From: Mycobacterium sp. DL592
GTDB taxonomy: Bacteria; Actinomycetota; Actinomycetes; Mycobacteriales; Mycobacteriaceae
DNA length: 64,000 nucleotides
Reading direction: 5' to 3'
Assembly (NCBI RefSeq): GCF_011694515.1
Contig: NZ_CP050192.1
Coordinates: 5,036,840-5,100,839, forward strand
Part shown: positions 8,710 through 16,175 of the stretch, piece after piece
How positions within the stretch are numbered: position 1 is the first letter of the stretch
How the letters are laid out: each line of letters starts with the position of its first letter
The notes under the pieces: generated by a model
Databases searched by the model: none
What the model saw: the letters and a program-made list of their open reading frames with translations, nothing else
Told to the model about the DNA's origin: nothing
Made by a program: the position numbers and the translations under genes

Positions 8710-9108
8710 ATGCCGTACTACGCCAACGCAGACGAGATCTACAAGTACCTCGGGGGCGTCTTCCGCGCCGCCAACGGCACCGACGTCGGGCCCAAGCTCA
8801 TGGCGGCCGACCTCGATCTGCAGGTCTACTACTCCGATCCGGACGCCTGCATGACCGTCCGGTTGCGCGAGCCCAGCATCGAGGTGGCCGACGGCGGCGA
8901 CAACGCCGACGCCGACGTCAAGCTCTACATGACCGCCGATATCGGCGACAAGTTCTGGCGCGGCGAGTACAACCTGGGGGTCGGCCTGGCCAAGGGTCAG
9001 GTCAAGGCCAAGGGCCCGGTGAACAAAATCCTCAAGCTGGTGCCGCTGACCAAGCCGCTGTTCCCGGTCTACCGGGAGCTCGTCGCCGAGAAGGACGCCG
9101 CCGTCTAA
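8710..9108 (+). CDS. SCP2 sterol-carrier-domain protein
   Basis: The 132-residue protein starts at the ATG at 8710 behind a strong purine-rich ribosome site (TAGGAGAGAGAG). It fits the SCP2 fold: an amphipathic N-terminal region followed by DVKLYMTADIGDKFWRGEYN and GQVKAKGPVNKIL. SCP2 domains bind sterols, fatty acids or acyl-CoA in a hydrophobic tunnel. Its place between the P450 and the alcohol dehydrogenase suggests that it presents a hydrophobic substrate or intermediate to these enzymes. Binding partner not shown by sequence. Confidence 0.85.
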   Translation: MPYYANADEIYKYLGGVFRAANGTDVGPKLMAADLDLQVYYSDPDACMTVRLREPSIEVADGGDNADADVKLYMTADIGDKFWRGEYNLGVGLAKGQVKAKGPVNKILKLVPLTKPLFPVYRELVAEKDAAV

Positions 9109-9132
9109 GGCGGCCTGGCCCGGAGAAAAACG

Positions 9133-10281
9133 TTGACTGACACCGCATCTCACATCCACACCGACACCGCGTCGCGGCCGGCTATCGCCCGCGCGGCGAT
9201 CCTGCGCGAGGAGGGCCAGCCGCTGTCGCTGGAGGACGTCGAGATCGCCGACCTGTGCGACGGCGAGATCCTGGTCCGCATCGCGGGCGTCGGGGTCTGC
9301 CACACCGACATCTCCGCGGCCCAGGGCCTGGTGCCCCTGCCGCTGCCCGCCGTCCTCGGTCACGAAGGAGCGGGTGTCGTGGTGGCCGTGGGCGCGGGGG
9401 TGCGGACGCTGGTCCCCGGCGACCACGTGGTGCTGAGCTTCGCCTACTGCGACGAATGCGACACCTGCCGCAAGAAAACCCCGGCCTACTGCGATCTGTT
9501 CGCTCCGCTGAACTACTTCGGTGAGCGGCTCGACGGCACGGTGACGATGCACGCCGGCGCCGAAGACATCCACGGCAACTGGTTCGGGCAGTCCTCGTTC
9601 GCCAGCCTGGCCGTGGCCAGCGCCCACAACGCGGTCAAGGTTCCCGAGGACCTGCCACTGCAGCTGTTGGGGCCGCTGGGCTGCGGACTGCAGACCGGCG
9701 CCGGTGCGGTGATGAACGTGCTGCGCCCCGCCCCAGGCGAGAGCCTGGCCGTATTCGGCCTCGGCGCAGTCGGCCTGGCCGCGGTGATGGCGGCCAAAGC
9801 CCTGGGCTGCGACCCGGTGATCGCCGTCGACCTCAACGAATCCCGCCTCGAGGTCGCCCGCGAGTTGGGTGCCACCCACACGTTCAATCCGTCGACAAGC
9901 CGCGATCTCGTCTGGGACGTGATGAGCACGGTGCCCACCGGAGTCGACCATTCTCTCGACGCGGTCGGGTCCAATCAGGTGATCCGGCAGGCGCTGGAAA
10001 TCCTCCGCTCGCCGGGGCATTGCGTGACGGTCGGATTCCAGGGTCTGCAGCACGACATCACCATCGACCAGGGCCACCTGCTCCTCGGCCGGCGGCTGTC
10101 CGGAGTGATCGAGGGCGATGCCGACCCGCAGTCGTTCGTGCCCGCACTGATCCGGCTCTACCGGGACGGCAAGTTCCCCTTCGACCGCCTCATCGAGACC
10201 TTCCCGCTCACCGCCATCAACGAGGCCATCGAAGCGTCGATCCGCGGTGACGTGATCAAACCGGTCGTCGTCTTCGATTGA
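9133..10281 (+). CDS. Zinc-dependent alcohol dehydrogenase (MDR family, aryl/benzyl-alcohol type)
   Basis: The start is TTG at 9133, ten bases after CGGAGAAA; 382 residues. GVCHTDISAAQG holds the catalytic zinc Cys, GHEGAGVVVAVG the second ligand region, and CDECDTCRKKTPAYC the four-Cys structural zinc lobe. GLGAVGLAAVMAA is the NAD-binding Rossmann glycine motif. The layout matches class-III-like or aryl-alcohol dehydrogenases such as AdhD. It would convert the P450-made alcohol to the aldehyde used by the ALDH at the start of this operon. It closes the visible enzyme run; the PucR-type regulator follows 84 bases on. Confidence 0.92.
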   Translation: MTDTASHIHTDTASRPAIARAAILREEGQPLSLEDVEIADLCDGEILVRIAGVGVCHTDISAAQGLVPLPLPAVLGHEGAGVVVAVGAGVRTLVPGDHVVLSFAYCDECDTCRKKTPAYCDLFAPLNYFGERLDGTVTMHAGAEDIHGNWFGQSSFASLAVASAHNAVKVPEDLPLQLLGPLGCGLQTGAGAVMNVLRPAPGESLAVFGLGAVGLAAVMAAKALGCDPVIAVDLNESRLEVARELGATHTFNPSTSRDLVWDVMSTVPTGVDHSLDAVGSNQVIRQALEILRSPGHCVTVGFQGLQHDITIDQGHLLLGRRLSGVIEGDADPQSFVPALIRLYRDGKFPFDRLIETFPLTAINEAIEASIRGDVIKPVVVFD

Positions 10282-10364
10282 TCAGGGCGTGGCTGATCGC
10301 GCCAGGACCGCGGTCCGCGGGTGCTAGCGTCAGCCCCGTCGGGGCGCGCATTTGGGGAGCGTAG

Positions 10365-11645
10365 GTGGCTGCAGACCTCACACGGACAGCGGCGCAGGAG
10401 TTCGCGGCGCTCGCGGGCGCGATGGACGCCACCGGTTTGGGTGAGCGCGTCGGATTGCGCGCCATGGAGGTGATCGCCGAGCTACACGACACCAAGGACA
10501 AAGACGTCGAGCAGCTGACCGTCGAAGCAGCCTTGAGCAACGTGCACGCTGTCTTACGGGCGCTCACCGCGGGGGAGTCGCCCACCGCGGCGCAGCCGAG
10601 CGACGTCAGCCTGAACTGGGCGGCCACGCTGGCCCAGCGCGGAATCACAGTTGCGGTGATCCCACGCTGCTACGTGATCGGGCTGGGCTTGTGCGACGCG
10701 GCGCTGCGGACCGCGATCAGTGAGCTCCACACAACCGACGACGTCAAATGGCAGCTGGCCGGGGCCGCCTCCCAATACCTGTTCGGCTACTGCGAGAAGG
10801 TCTCCGGAGATCTCGTCGACCACTATCAACGGGAGCGTGAACTGTGGGTGCGAGGCGCCGACTCCGTGCGGGCCGAACTGGTCCTCGGTCTGGTCTCGGG
10901 TCGCCCGATGGATCTGCGGGCGACGAGCGCGGCGCTGGGCTACAACCTCGACCGGTCGCACGTCGCGATGATGGTCTGGATTGATCCGCGCAGCCAGGAC
11001 AGACCGCCGCTGCAGGCGCTCAAGCGCGCCGCCGCGGCAATCGCACACCAGCTCAAGGGGATCGAGTTACTGGTTGTGCCCGCCGGTGCCGGGATGGTTT
11101 GGGCCTGGATCAGCGGACCCGCCGTGACCGACCAACCCCAGGAGACCGTGTGCGTCGATGCGCCGCTGCTCGCGTCGGTCGGCGGCCTGGCCCGCGGCCT
11201 CGACGGCTTCGTCGCGTCTCACCACCAGGCGCGTGACGCTCGTCGGATGAGCGGCGTCCTGGGCCACCCTGCGGGCACGGTCATCTACCACCGCGATGTG
11301 GCCCTGGACGCCCTGCTGACCCAAGACCTCTCGGCCGCAGGCCGATTCGTCAAAGACGAGCTCGGTGAGCTCAGCGCCGACACCGAACGCAACCGACGGC
11401 TGCGCACCACCCTGATCACGTTCTTCGAGGAGAACATGAGCTGGGGCCGGGCCGCAGAGCGGCTGGGTGTGCACCAGAACACCGTGATGTACCGCGTCCA
11501 GCAGGCAAAAGACCTGCTCGGACGGTCGCTGACGGAGCGGCGGCTGGAACTGGAAGTGGCATTGCGCCTCGCCGACGCCAGCGCGAACCTCAGCCCGGGG
11601 GGACTGGCCAGCGCGGGCCAGCCCGACCCGCCTGCCGTCAGGTAG
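10365..11645 (+). CDS. PucR/CdaR-family transcriptional regulator
   Basis: The GTG at 10365 has GGGGAG upstream, and a TAGCGT -10 candidate lies at 10325-10330. The 426-residue protein ends in the PucR-type helix-turn-helix (ENMSWGRAAERLGVHQNTVM followed by YRVQQAKDLLG, residues about 350-390). The middle has the GGDEF-like segment typical of CdaR/PucR proteins, and the N-terminal RsbRD-like helical domain is a probable ligand sensor. Regulators of this class usually activate adjacent catabolic genes, so the alcohol dehydrogenase-P450 operon is the obvious target. Confidence 0.88.
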   Translation: MAADLTRTAAQEFAALAGAMDATGLGERVGLRAMEVIAELHDTKDKDVEQLTVEAALSNVHAVLRALTAGESPTAAQPSDVSLNWAATLAQRGITVAVIPRCYVIGLGLCDAALRTAISELHTTDDVKWQLAGAASQYLFGYCEKVSGDLVDHYQRERELWVRGADSVRAELVLGLVSGRPMDLRATSAALGYNLDRSHVAMMVWIDPRSQDRPPLQALKRAAAAIAHQLKGIELLVVPAGAGMVWAWISGPAVTDQPQETVCVDAPLLASVGGLARGLDGFVASHHQARDARRMSGVLGHPAGTVIYHRDVALDALLTQDLSAAGRFVKDELGELSADTERNRRLRTTLITFFEENMSWGRAAERLGVHQNTVMYRVQQAKDLLGRSLTERRLELEVALRLADASANLSPGGLASAGQPDPPAVR

Positions 11646-11681
11646 CGGATGTGAGCACGTTCCAGTGTTGCCCGCCAAGTT

Positions 11682-11696
11682 TGGAAGCCGCTTCCA
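11682..11696. promoter_or_regulatory. 15-bp palindrome upstream of the LuxR-type regulator
   Basis: TGGAAGC-C-GCTTCCA is a perfect 7-1-7 inverted repeat in the 81-base gap between the PucR and LuxR genes. It is centred about 44 bases before the predicted transcription start at 11733, where an activator or autoregulator would bind. Whether PucR, LuxR or another protein binds it is unknown. Confidence 0.4.
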
Positions 11697-11719
11697 TGTC
11701 GCAGTGACGACAGTCTCCC

Positions 11720-11725
11720 TACCGT
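11720..11725 (+). promoter_or_regulatory. -10 element of a leaderless luxR-type gene
   Basis: TACCGT (TANNNT form) is followed by seven bases and then GTG at 11733. This spacing puts the transcription start on the G of the start codon, the pattern of mycobacterial leaderless genes. It favours GTG 11733 over the TTG at 11727. Confidence 0.5.
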
Positions 11726-11732
11726 CTTGAGT

Positions 11733-12986
11733 GTGACTGTCACCACTCTTGAAACCCCAGAGGTCCACGAGCTCCCGCCGGTCCGGTCGATCCGGGTTCG
11801 GGACCGCGATGAATGGTCCGTGGTCGGGGAGCCGGTGCGGGACCGCGCGCTGCGCGAACGAGTGGTAGCGGTGCTCGAGGCGGTCTCCATGGTGCCGGGG
11901 TGCGGCGCCGTTCCCGTCGTCGACGACCGCGACTTCACCAGCCTCGCAGCCGCCCTCGACGCGGCCGGCGAGCAGCTCACCCGGTGCCTCTGGAGCGGAG
12001 GTGATCTGGTCAGGCGAACCGCGACCGCGAAACTTGCCGCGACGCTGGCCGAGGTCACCGGGCTGCGCACCGAGCTGACCGAGGCGCGGGCGGCGCAGAA
12101 GGACGAACGCTACGCCGCGGTGCGCAACGCGCTGTCGCGGCTGCACGGCATCGATTCCACCCCGCAGATGCTCGAGCGGGCGCTCGCGGAACTGTGCCGG
12201 TGCGGGTTCGACCGCGCCATCATCTCCCGGGTCGAGGACTCGACATGGTGGGTGGAAGGCGTGCACGTCAAGTCCGACCCCGAATGGGCCAGCGAGATCG
12301 CCAGGGTCGGCCAAGCCCACCCGCTCTACATCGACCACATGGTCGTCGAAAGCGAGGTGATGCGCCGCCGCGCACCGGTGCTGGTCCGCGATGCCGAGCA
12401 CGATCCCAGGATCAACGCCGCCATCGGTGCGGCCTCGCTGTCACGGTCCTACGTGGCGGCACCGATCATGCCGGAGGGCCGGGTTATCGGGTTGCTGCAC
12501 GCCGACTGCTACAGCAGCCGACGCCACGTCGACGACGACGACCTGGCCATCCTGTGGATGTTCGCCGAGGGATTCGGCTACGCCTACCAGCGCACTGTGC
12601 TCAGCGAGCGACTTCGTCGCGCGCGCAACGAGATTCAGCGCATGGCGCGCAATGTGGCCAGCGCCGCCGACGACCTGTGTACGGCCCGCACGACACTAGG
12701 CCGGTCACTGTCGCCGTTGGGCGGGGGAAATACTGCACCGTCGGTGGCCGCCTCGCTGGCCGCGGATTCCCCCATCGAGTCGCTGCTGTCGCGCCGCGAG
12801 ATCGAAGTGGTGTCGCTGATGGCCGAAGGCAAGAGCAACGGTGCGATCGCCACCCACCTGGTGATCGCCGAGGGCACCGTCAAGAGTCACGTCAAGCACA
12901 TCTTGCGCAAGCTGAAGGCCTCGAACCGTGCCGAGGCCGTGTTCCGGTACATGCGGCTGACCGAGGTGCACGGCACCGGGAGGTAA
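11733..12986 (+). CDS. GAF-domain LuxR-family transcriptional regulator
   Basis: With the leaderless GTG at 11733 the protein has 417 residues; TTG 11727 would add two. A GAF-like sensor spans residues about 130-285 (AVRNALSRLHGIDSTPQMLE, APIMPEGRVIGLLHADCY). A LuxR/NarL helix-turn-helix occupies the C-terminus (SRREIEVVSLMAEGKSNGAI, IAEGTVKSHVKHILRKL). There is no receiver domain, so it is not a phosphorelay regulator. It lies behind the PucR gene as a second regulator of the catabolic cluster, with its own palindrome upstream. Confidence 0.88.
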   Translation: MTVTTLETPEVHELPPVRSIRVRDRDEWSVVGEPVRDRALRERVVAVLEAVSMVPGCGAVPVVDDRDFTSLAAALDAAGEQLTRCLWSGGDLVRRTATAKLAATLAEVTGLRTELTEARAAQKDERYAAVRNALSRLHGIDSTPQMLERALAELCRCGFDRAIISRVEDSTWWVEGVHVKSDPEWASEIARVGQAHPLYIDHMVVESEVMRRRAPVLVRDAEHDPRINAAIGAASLSRSYVAAPIMPEGRVIGLLHADCYSSRRHVDDDDLAILWMFAEGFGYAYQRTVLSERLRRARNEIQRMARNVASAADDLCTARTTLGRSLSPLGGGNTAPSVAASLAADSPIESLLSRREIEVVSLMAEGKSNGAIATHLVIAEGTVKSHVKHILRKLKASNRAEAVFRYMRLTEVHGTGR

Positions 12987-13040
12987 CGCCCGGCGCCTTC
13001 GGGGCGAAAAACCTCCTGACCGGAGTGGAGGGATTTCGTC

Positions 13041-13865
13041 GTGTTGAGCCGTTTGGCCCAGGCAGTGCTGGTGGCCGCGATCGGGGTGGCCGGGCTGACC
13101 ACCGGTACCGCCACCGCCGCGTCGTCGTGCGCCGACTATCACTGGATCGGGGCCGCCGGATCGGGGCAGCGCGACGGAGCCGCAGCCGCCGCCAACGGCG
13201 GCATGGGCGACGTGGTCTACCAGTCCTATCAGCAGTTGCGCGGCGAACTGCTCGCCAGTGGGCGCACCATCGACGCCGAAGCCGTGCAGTACCCCGCCGC
13301 AGCCGTCCCGCTCAAGGGCGGCCTGGGCGGCTGGCTGGACTTCCTGGGCAGCGTGGGTGACGGAACCGACGCCGTCGCCAAGCAGTTCGCCGACTTTACG
13401 CAACGCTGCCCCGACACCAAGGTCGTGCTGGCCGGGTACTCCCAAGGCGCGATGGTCGTACACCGTAACCTCTACAAACTCGCCGACGACCCGCGGGTGG
13501 CCGCCGCCCTGCTGATCGCCGACGGCGACCGGCTGCCCGTCGACACCACCGTCAACCTTGGTTCGACGGCACTGGCCCCGAGCCGCGGCAAGGGAGTCGC
13601 CCAGGAGCACTCGCTACTCGCCTCGGCCAACACCGCGCCGCTGCCGCCGGCCATCGGCGCGCGCACGGTCAGCGTCTGCGACGTCGGCGACCCGGTGTGC
13701 GACTACGACGCCGACACCAACGCGGTGTCCGATACCGCGATCGCGATCCACACCGCGTATGCACCCGCCGCGACCGGCACCCACGCCTGGGGCGGGCCGC
13801 TGTACAGCCTCGTGATGAATGCCGGCGCCCCGTCGGCTTCGACTGTCGCGCTGACTACCGGCTGA
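13041..13865 (+). CDS. Secreted cutinase-family esterase
   Basis: The GTG at 13041 follows GTGGAGGG; 274 residues. An N-terminal signal peptide (LSRLAQAVLVAAIGVAGLTT ending near TATA-ASS) directs export. The cutinase nucleophile elbow is GYSQGAMVVH. The catalytic Asp is expected in CDVGDPVCDYD and the His in AIHTAY. Cys residues after the signal, in TQRCPDTK and in the CDVGDPVCDY loop fit the family's disulfides. Mycobacterial cutinase-like proteins hydrolyse lipid or polyester esters outside the cell. It begins 54 bases after the LuxR gene on the same strand; functional link unproven. Confidence 0.92.
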   Translation: MLSRLAQAVLVAAIGVAGLTTGTATAASSCADYHWIGAAGSGQRDGAAAAANGGMGDVVYQSYQQLRGELLASGRTIDAEAVQYPAAAVPLKGGLGGWLDFLGSVGDGTDAVAKQFADFTQRCPDTKVVLAGYSQGAMVVHRNLYKLADDPRVAAALLIADGDRLPVDTTVNLGSTALAPSRGKGVAQEHSLLASANTAPLPPAIGARTVSVCDVGDPVCDYDADTNAVSDTAIAIHTAYAPAATGTHAWGGPLYSLVMNAGAPSASTVALTTG

Positions 13866-13892
13866 TCCGGCTCCGCCGGCGGCGGCGCCGAG

Positions 13893-13898
13893 TACGGT
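13893..13898 (+). promoter_or_regulatory. -10 element of the leaderless SnoaL-like gene
   Basis: TACGGT followed by the seven bases GAGACCC and GTG at 13906 fits a leaderless promoter and decides between the two nearby in-frame GTG codons (13897 and 13906). No clear -35 was seen. Confidence 0.45.
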
Positions 13899-13905
13899 GA
13901 GACCC

Positions 13906-14322
13906 GTGACAACCGAACAGCAAGACCGGCAGGATATTTCAGACCTGCTGATCCGCTACGCCACCGGAATCGACCGCCGGGACTGGCCACTGTTCCGCAC
14001 GGTGTTCACCCCGGACTGCCACTGCGACTACGGCGAGATCGGGGTCTGGGACGGCGTCGACGCCGTCACCGAGTTCATGGACGTCGCGCACGCCGGGGCC
14101 GGGCACCTGTTGCACCGCATCACCAACCAGGTCATCGACATCGATGGTGACCGAGCCACCGCACGCTGTTACGTCGACGTGTGGGTGATGGCCGCCGACA
14201 ACGCATCCGGCGTCAACGCATCCGGCTTCTACGACGACGAGATCGTGCGCACCGACGACGGCTGGCGCATCGCCCGGCGCGTCTTCACCTCGGTGCGTAT
14301 CGCGTTCCGGGACAAGGGGTAG
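13906..14322 (+). CDS. SnoaL-like / NTF2-fold protein
   Basis: The protein has 138 residues from GTG 13906. It has the small cone-shaped alpha+beta NTF2-like pattern: ISDLLIRYATGIDRRDWPLF, TPDCHCDYGEIG, HRITNQVIDIDGDRATARCY and DDGWRIARRVFTSV near the end. Members include ketosteroid isomerase, polyketide cyclases and dehydratases. The Asp/His-rich pocket is compatible with an acid-base isomerase or dehydratase. It lies two bases before an SDR gene, so the pair probably acts on one small-molecule ketone or alcohol. Substrate unknown. Confidence 0.82.
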   Translation: MTTEQQDRQDISDLLIRYATGIDRRDWPLFRTVFTPDCHCDYGEIGVWDGVDAVTEFMDVAHAGAGHLLHRITNQVIDIDGDRATARCYVDVWVMAADNASGVNASGFYDDEIVRTDDGWRIARRVFTSVRIAFRDKG

Positions 14323-14324
14323 CA

Positions 14325-15140
14325 ATGGACTTCGCTGAACAGTACGGGCCGTGGGCGCTGGTGGCCGGCGCCTCCGACGGGGTGGGCGCCGCGTTCGCCG
14401 ACGAGCTGGCAGCCCGAGGTGTCAACGTGGTGTTACTGGCCCGGCGCCAGGCGGTGCTAGACGACGTCGCCGCCGGAATCCGGGAGAGGCACGGCGTCGA
14501 AACACGAACGCTGGCAATTGATCTCGCCGAACCGGGGGCCGCCGCCGCGGTCGCAGCCGCCACCACGTATCTGGCGGTCGGCTTTCTGGTGTACTGCGCG
14601 GGCGCCGACCCGGCTTTCAGTCCGTTCCTGTCGAACTCGCTGGCCGCCGCCGAGGCCATGGTTCAGCGCAACTGCGTGGTGCCGATGCAGCTGTGCCACC
14701 ACTTCGCCCCGGCGATGGTGGAGCGGGGCAGCGGCGGGATCGTCATCCTGGGATCGGGGGCCGGGTTCCTCGGCGGACCCAACATGGTGGCCTACGGCGC
14801 GACGAAGGCCTTCGACATGGTGTTCGCCGAAGCGCTGTGGAGCGAGCTGCACCCCAAGGGGGTCGACGTGATCGGCCTGATCCTGGGCAAGACCGACACC
14901 CCCGCGCTGCGCAAGCTCGAACACGAGCGCGGCAGGCTGGCCTCACTGGATGAGCCGCCGCCGGACACCGACCGGGTCGAGGATGTGATTGCGGCCGCGT
15001 TCGACAACCTCACCAACGGGCCGACGGTGCTCGCCAGTGAGCAGTTGCGCGGCGTCGGCCAGTTGCTGGCGGCGATGGACCGCAACGACGCGGTCGGCCT
15101 GATGGCCCAAGCCATCGAATCCGCCATGGGCGCAGACTAA
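14325..15140 (+). CDS. Short-chain dehydrogenase/reductase (SDR)
   Basis: The ATG at 14325 lies two bases after the SnoaL-like stop, within AGGGGTAGCA; a longer frame reading back into that gene is discarded. The 271-residue protein has the classical Rossmann glycine motif VAGASDGVGAAFADELA. The catalytic Ser is in VILGSGAGFLGG and the YxxxK pair in VAYGATKAFD. KTDTPALRKLE is the substrate loop region. It acts as an NAD(P)-dependent oxidoreductase in the cytosol. Its 3' end overlaps the convergent Doc gene by three to four bases. Confidence 0.9.
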   Translation: MDFAEQYGPWALVAGASDGVGAAFADELAARGVNVVLLARRQAVLDDVAAGIRERHGVETRTLAIDLAEPGAAAAVAAATTYLAVGFLVYCAGADPAFSPFLSNSLAAAEAMVQRNCVVPMQLCHHFAPAMVERGSGGIVILGSGAGFLGGPNMVAYGATKAFDMVFAEALWSELHPKGVDVIGLILGKTDTPALRKLEHERGRLASLDEPPPDTDRVEDVIAAAFDNLTNGPTVLASEQLRGVGQLLAAMDRNDAVGLMAQAIESAMGAD

Positions 15141-15511
15141 TTCGCGGTGCTCCAGAGCTCCAACACCGCTGCGGCCCGGTGATAGTCGGCTGCGCCAGAA
15201 GCCAGTTCGATGATCAAGTCGTAGGCGTCGTCATCGGGCGCCTCGAGCTCGTATCCGTTCATCCCATAGAACACGTAGGTCGCGAGCCAGCCGAGGCGCT
15301 TGTTGCCGTCGACCAGCGGATGGTTCCGGACGATGGACTCCAACAGGACGGCCGCCTTCTCGTGAACTCCTGCGTATGCGTCAGTACCGAATGCCGACGA
15401 GGCAGGTCGATGAGCAGCCGAATCGAGCAGCCCAATGTCCCGGACGTTCAAACAACCGAGATCCTCGGCGAGGGCGAGCAGATCCTCCAGCGACAGGTAG
15501 ACAATGCTCAC
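15137..15511 (-). CDS. doc: Doc-family (Fic fold) toxin of a toxin-antitoxin pair
   Basis: The 124-residue protein carries the Fic/Doc core HPLVDGNKRLGW, in which the His and the G-N-K-R segment bind nucleotide and target. Doc toxins phosphorylate EF-Tu and halt translation. The ATG at 15511 overlaps the stop of the upstream 67-residue antitoxin gene by four bases, so the two are co-translated. The Doc motif is intact, so the toxin should be active unless neutralised. Confidence 0.9.
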   Translation of the reverse strand: MSIVYLSLEDLLALAEDLGCLNVRDIGLLDSAAHRPASSAFGTDAYAGVHEKAAVLLESIVRNHPLVDGNKRLGWLATYVFYGMNGYELEAPDDDAYDLIIELASGAADYHRAAAVLELWSTAN

Positions 15512-15711
15512 CGCGACAGACGGTCGAGCAGGTCGGCGTACCGTGTGCGGCCCCGGGCCGAGAGCTCTCGCACCTGTGCATCGTGAGTGCGACGGGCGGC
15601 AGCGTCAACGATCGCCCGGCAGGCGGCCTCCTGTTTACTGACCCCGTCCGCCTCTGCCAGCAGGGTGAGAGCCCGGTCCTGCTCGTCGGTCAAACGCAAG
15701 GTCATAGCCAT
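15508..15711 (-). CDS. Ribbon-helix-helix-like antitoxin paired with Doc
   Basis: The protein has 67 residues from the ATG at 15711. The N-terminus AMTLRLTDEQDRALTLLAEA, then GVSKQEAACRAIVDAAARR, reads as a beta strand plus two helices, the ribbon-helix-helix (CopG/Arc) pattern. The C-terminal tail (VRELSARGRTRYADLLDRL) would wrap the toxin. Classical Doc partners are Phd-fold proteins, so this pairing is a variant. The gene is probably leaderless: TACCAT on the minus strand ends seven bases before the ATG. A perfect palindrome overlaps that promoter, which fits autorepression. Confidence 0.8.
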   Translation of the reverse strand: MAMTLRLTDEQDRALTLLAEADGVSKQEAACRAIVDAAARRTHDAQVRELSARGRTRYADLLDRLSR

Positions 15712-15718
15712 ACCGCCG

Positions 15719-15738
15719 ATGGTATCAAAGTGATACCA
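15719..15738 (-). promoter_or_regulatory. Doc antitoxin-toxin promoter and operator
   Basis: TGGTATCA-AAG-TGATACCA (15720-15738) is a perfect 8-3-8 inverted repeat. The minus-strand -10 TACCAT (15724-15719) lies inside it and ends seven bases before the ATG at 15711. Repressor bound here would block RNA polymerase, as expected for toxin-antitoxin autoregulation. Its inner arms GTATCA/TGATAC recur at the VapBC operator near 48.27 kb. Confidence 0.7.
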
Positions 15739-15849
15739 CGTCGTCCGGGGCAAGAGCGTTACCGCCGCCACCGGCGGTTTACCGATCGCAGATCTGGTTA
15801 TTACTTGTTCCGACCCACGTCCGAACACCCAGATTGGAGTTTCGTACCC

Positions 15850-16116
15850 ATGAGGTTGAAGGAAATCTTGGCCGGTGCGGCAGTCGCCGGCGCACTCACC
15901 GCAGCAGCTATGGGAGCCGGTCTTGCCTCGGCACACGCCGACATGGCGCCGCCTCCGCCCGCACCGCCGGCAGGTCCTGACGTCGGCACCCCGCCGGCCT
16001 GGGCACCCCCGCAGCCGGTTCCGCCGGCCTGGGCGGCCGGCAACAAGCAGGTGTGGGACGCAGGCTGGAACCACTGGGGTGTGTGGATCAACGGAGTGTT
16101 CGTTCCCACCTTCTGA
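15850..16116 (+). CDS. Small secreted proline-rich protein
   Basis: The 88-residue protein starts at the ATG at 15850, with TTGGAG upstream. A signal peptide covers about residues 1-30 (LAGAAVAGALTAAAMGAGLA, cleavage near SAHA-DM). Next is a Pro/Ala-rich linker of repeated PPAW units, then a Trp-rich end (VWDAGWNHWGVWINGVFVPTF). No enzyme motif is present. Short exported Pro-rich proteins with aromatic tails are common in mycobacterial envelopes, but I do not recognise this one. It is divergent from the toxin-antitoxin pair. Confidence 0.75.
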   Translation: MRLKEILAGAAVAGALTAAAMGAGLASAHADMAPPPPAPPAGPDVGTPPAWAPPQPVPPAWAAGNKQVWDAGWNHWGVWINGVFVPTF

Positions 16117-16163
16117 TTCAGCAGTCGGCATGGGCGGGGTCGACCCCTCGGGACGGCCCCGCC

Positions 16164-16169
16164 TATCGT
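16164..16169 (+). promoter_or_regulatory. -10 element of the leaderless Nudix gene
   Basis: TATCGT is followed by six bases and GTG at 16176, so the transcript should begin at the start codon. No ribosome site is present, which agrees. Confidence 0.45.
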
Positions 16170-16175
16170 CGTAGC

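Noticed and set aside
8692..10077. A 461-codon minus-strand frame opposite the SCP2 and alcohol dehydrogenase genes
   Set aside because: It lies antisense to two clear families with good starts and ribosome sites; its own translation shows no motif.
12987..13006. Short GC hairpin after the LuxR-type gene
   Set aside because: The stem is only five to six bases with mismatches; too weak to call a terminator.
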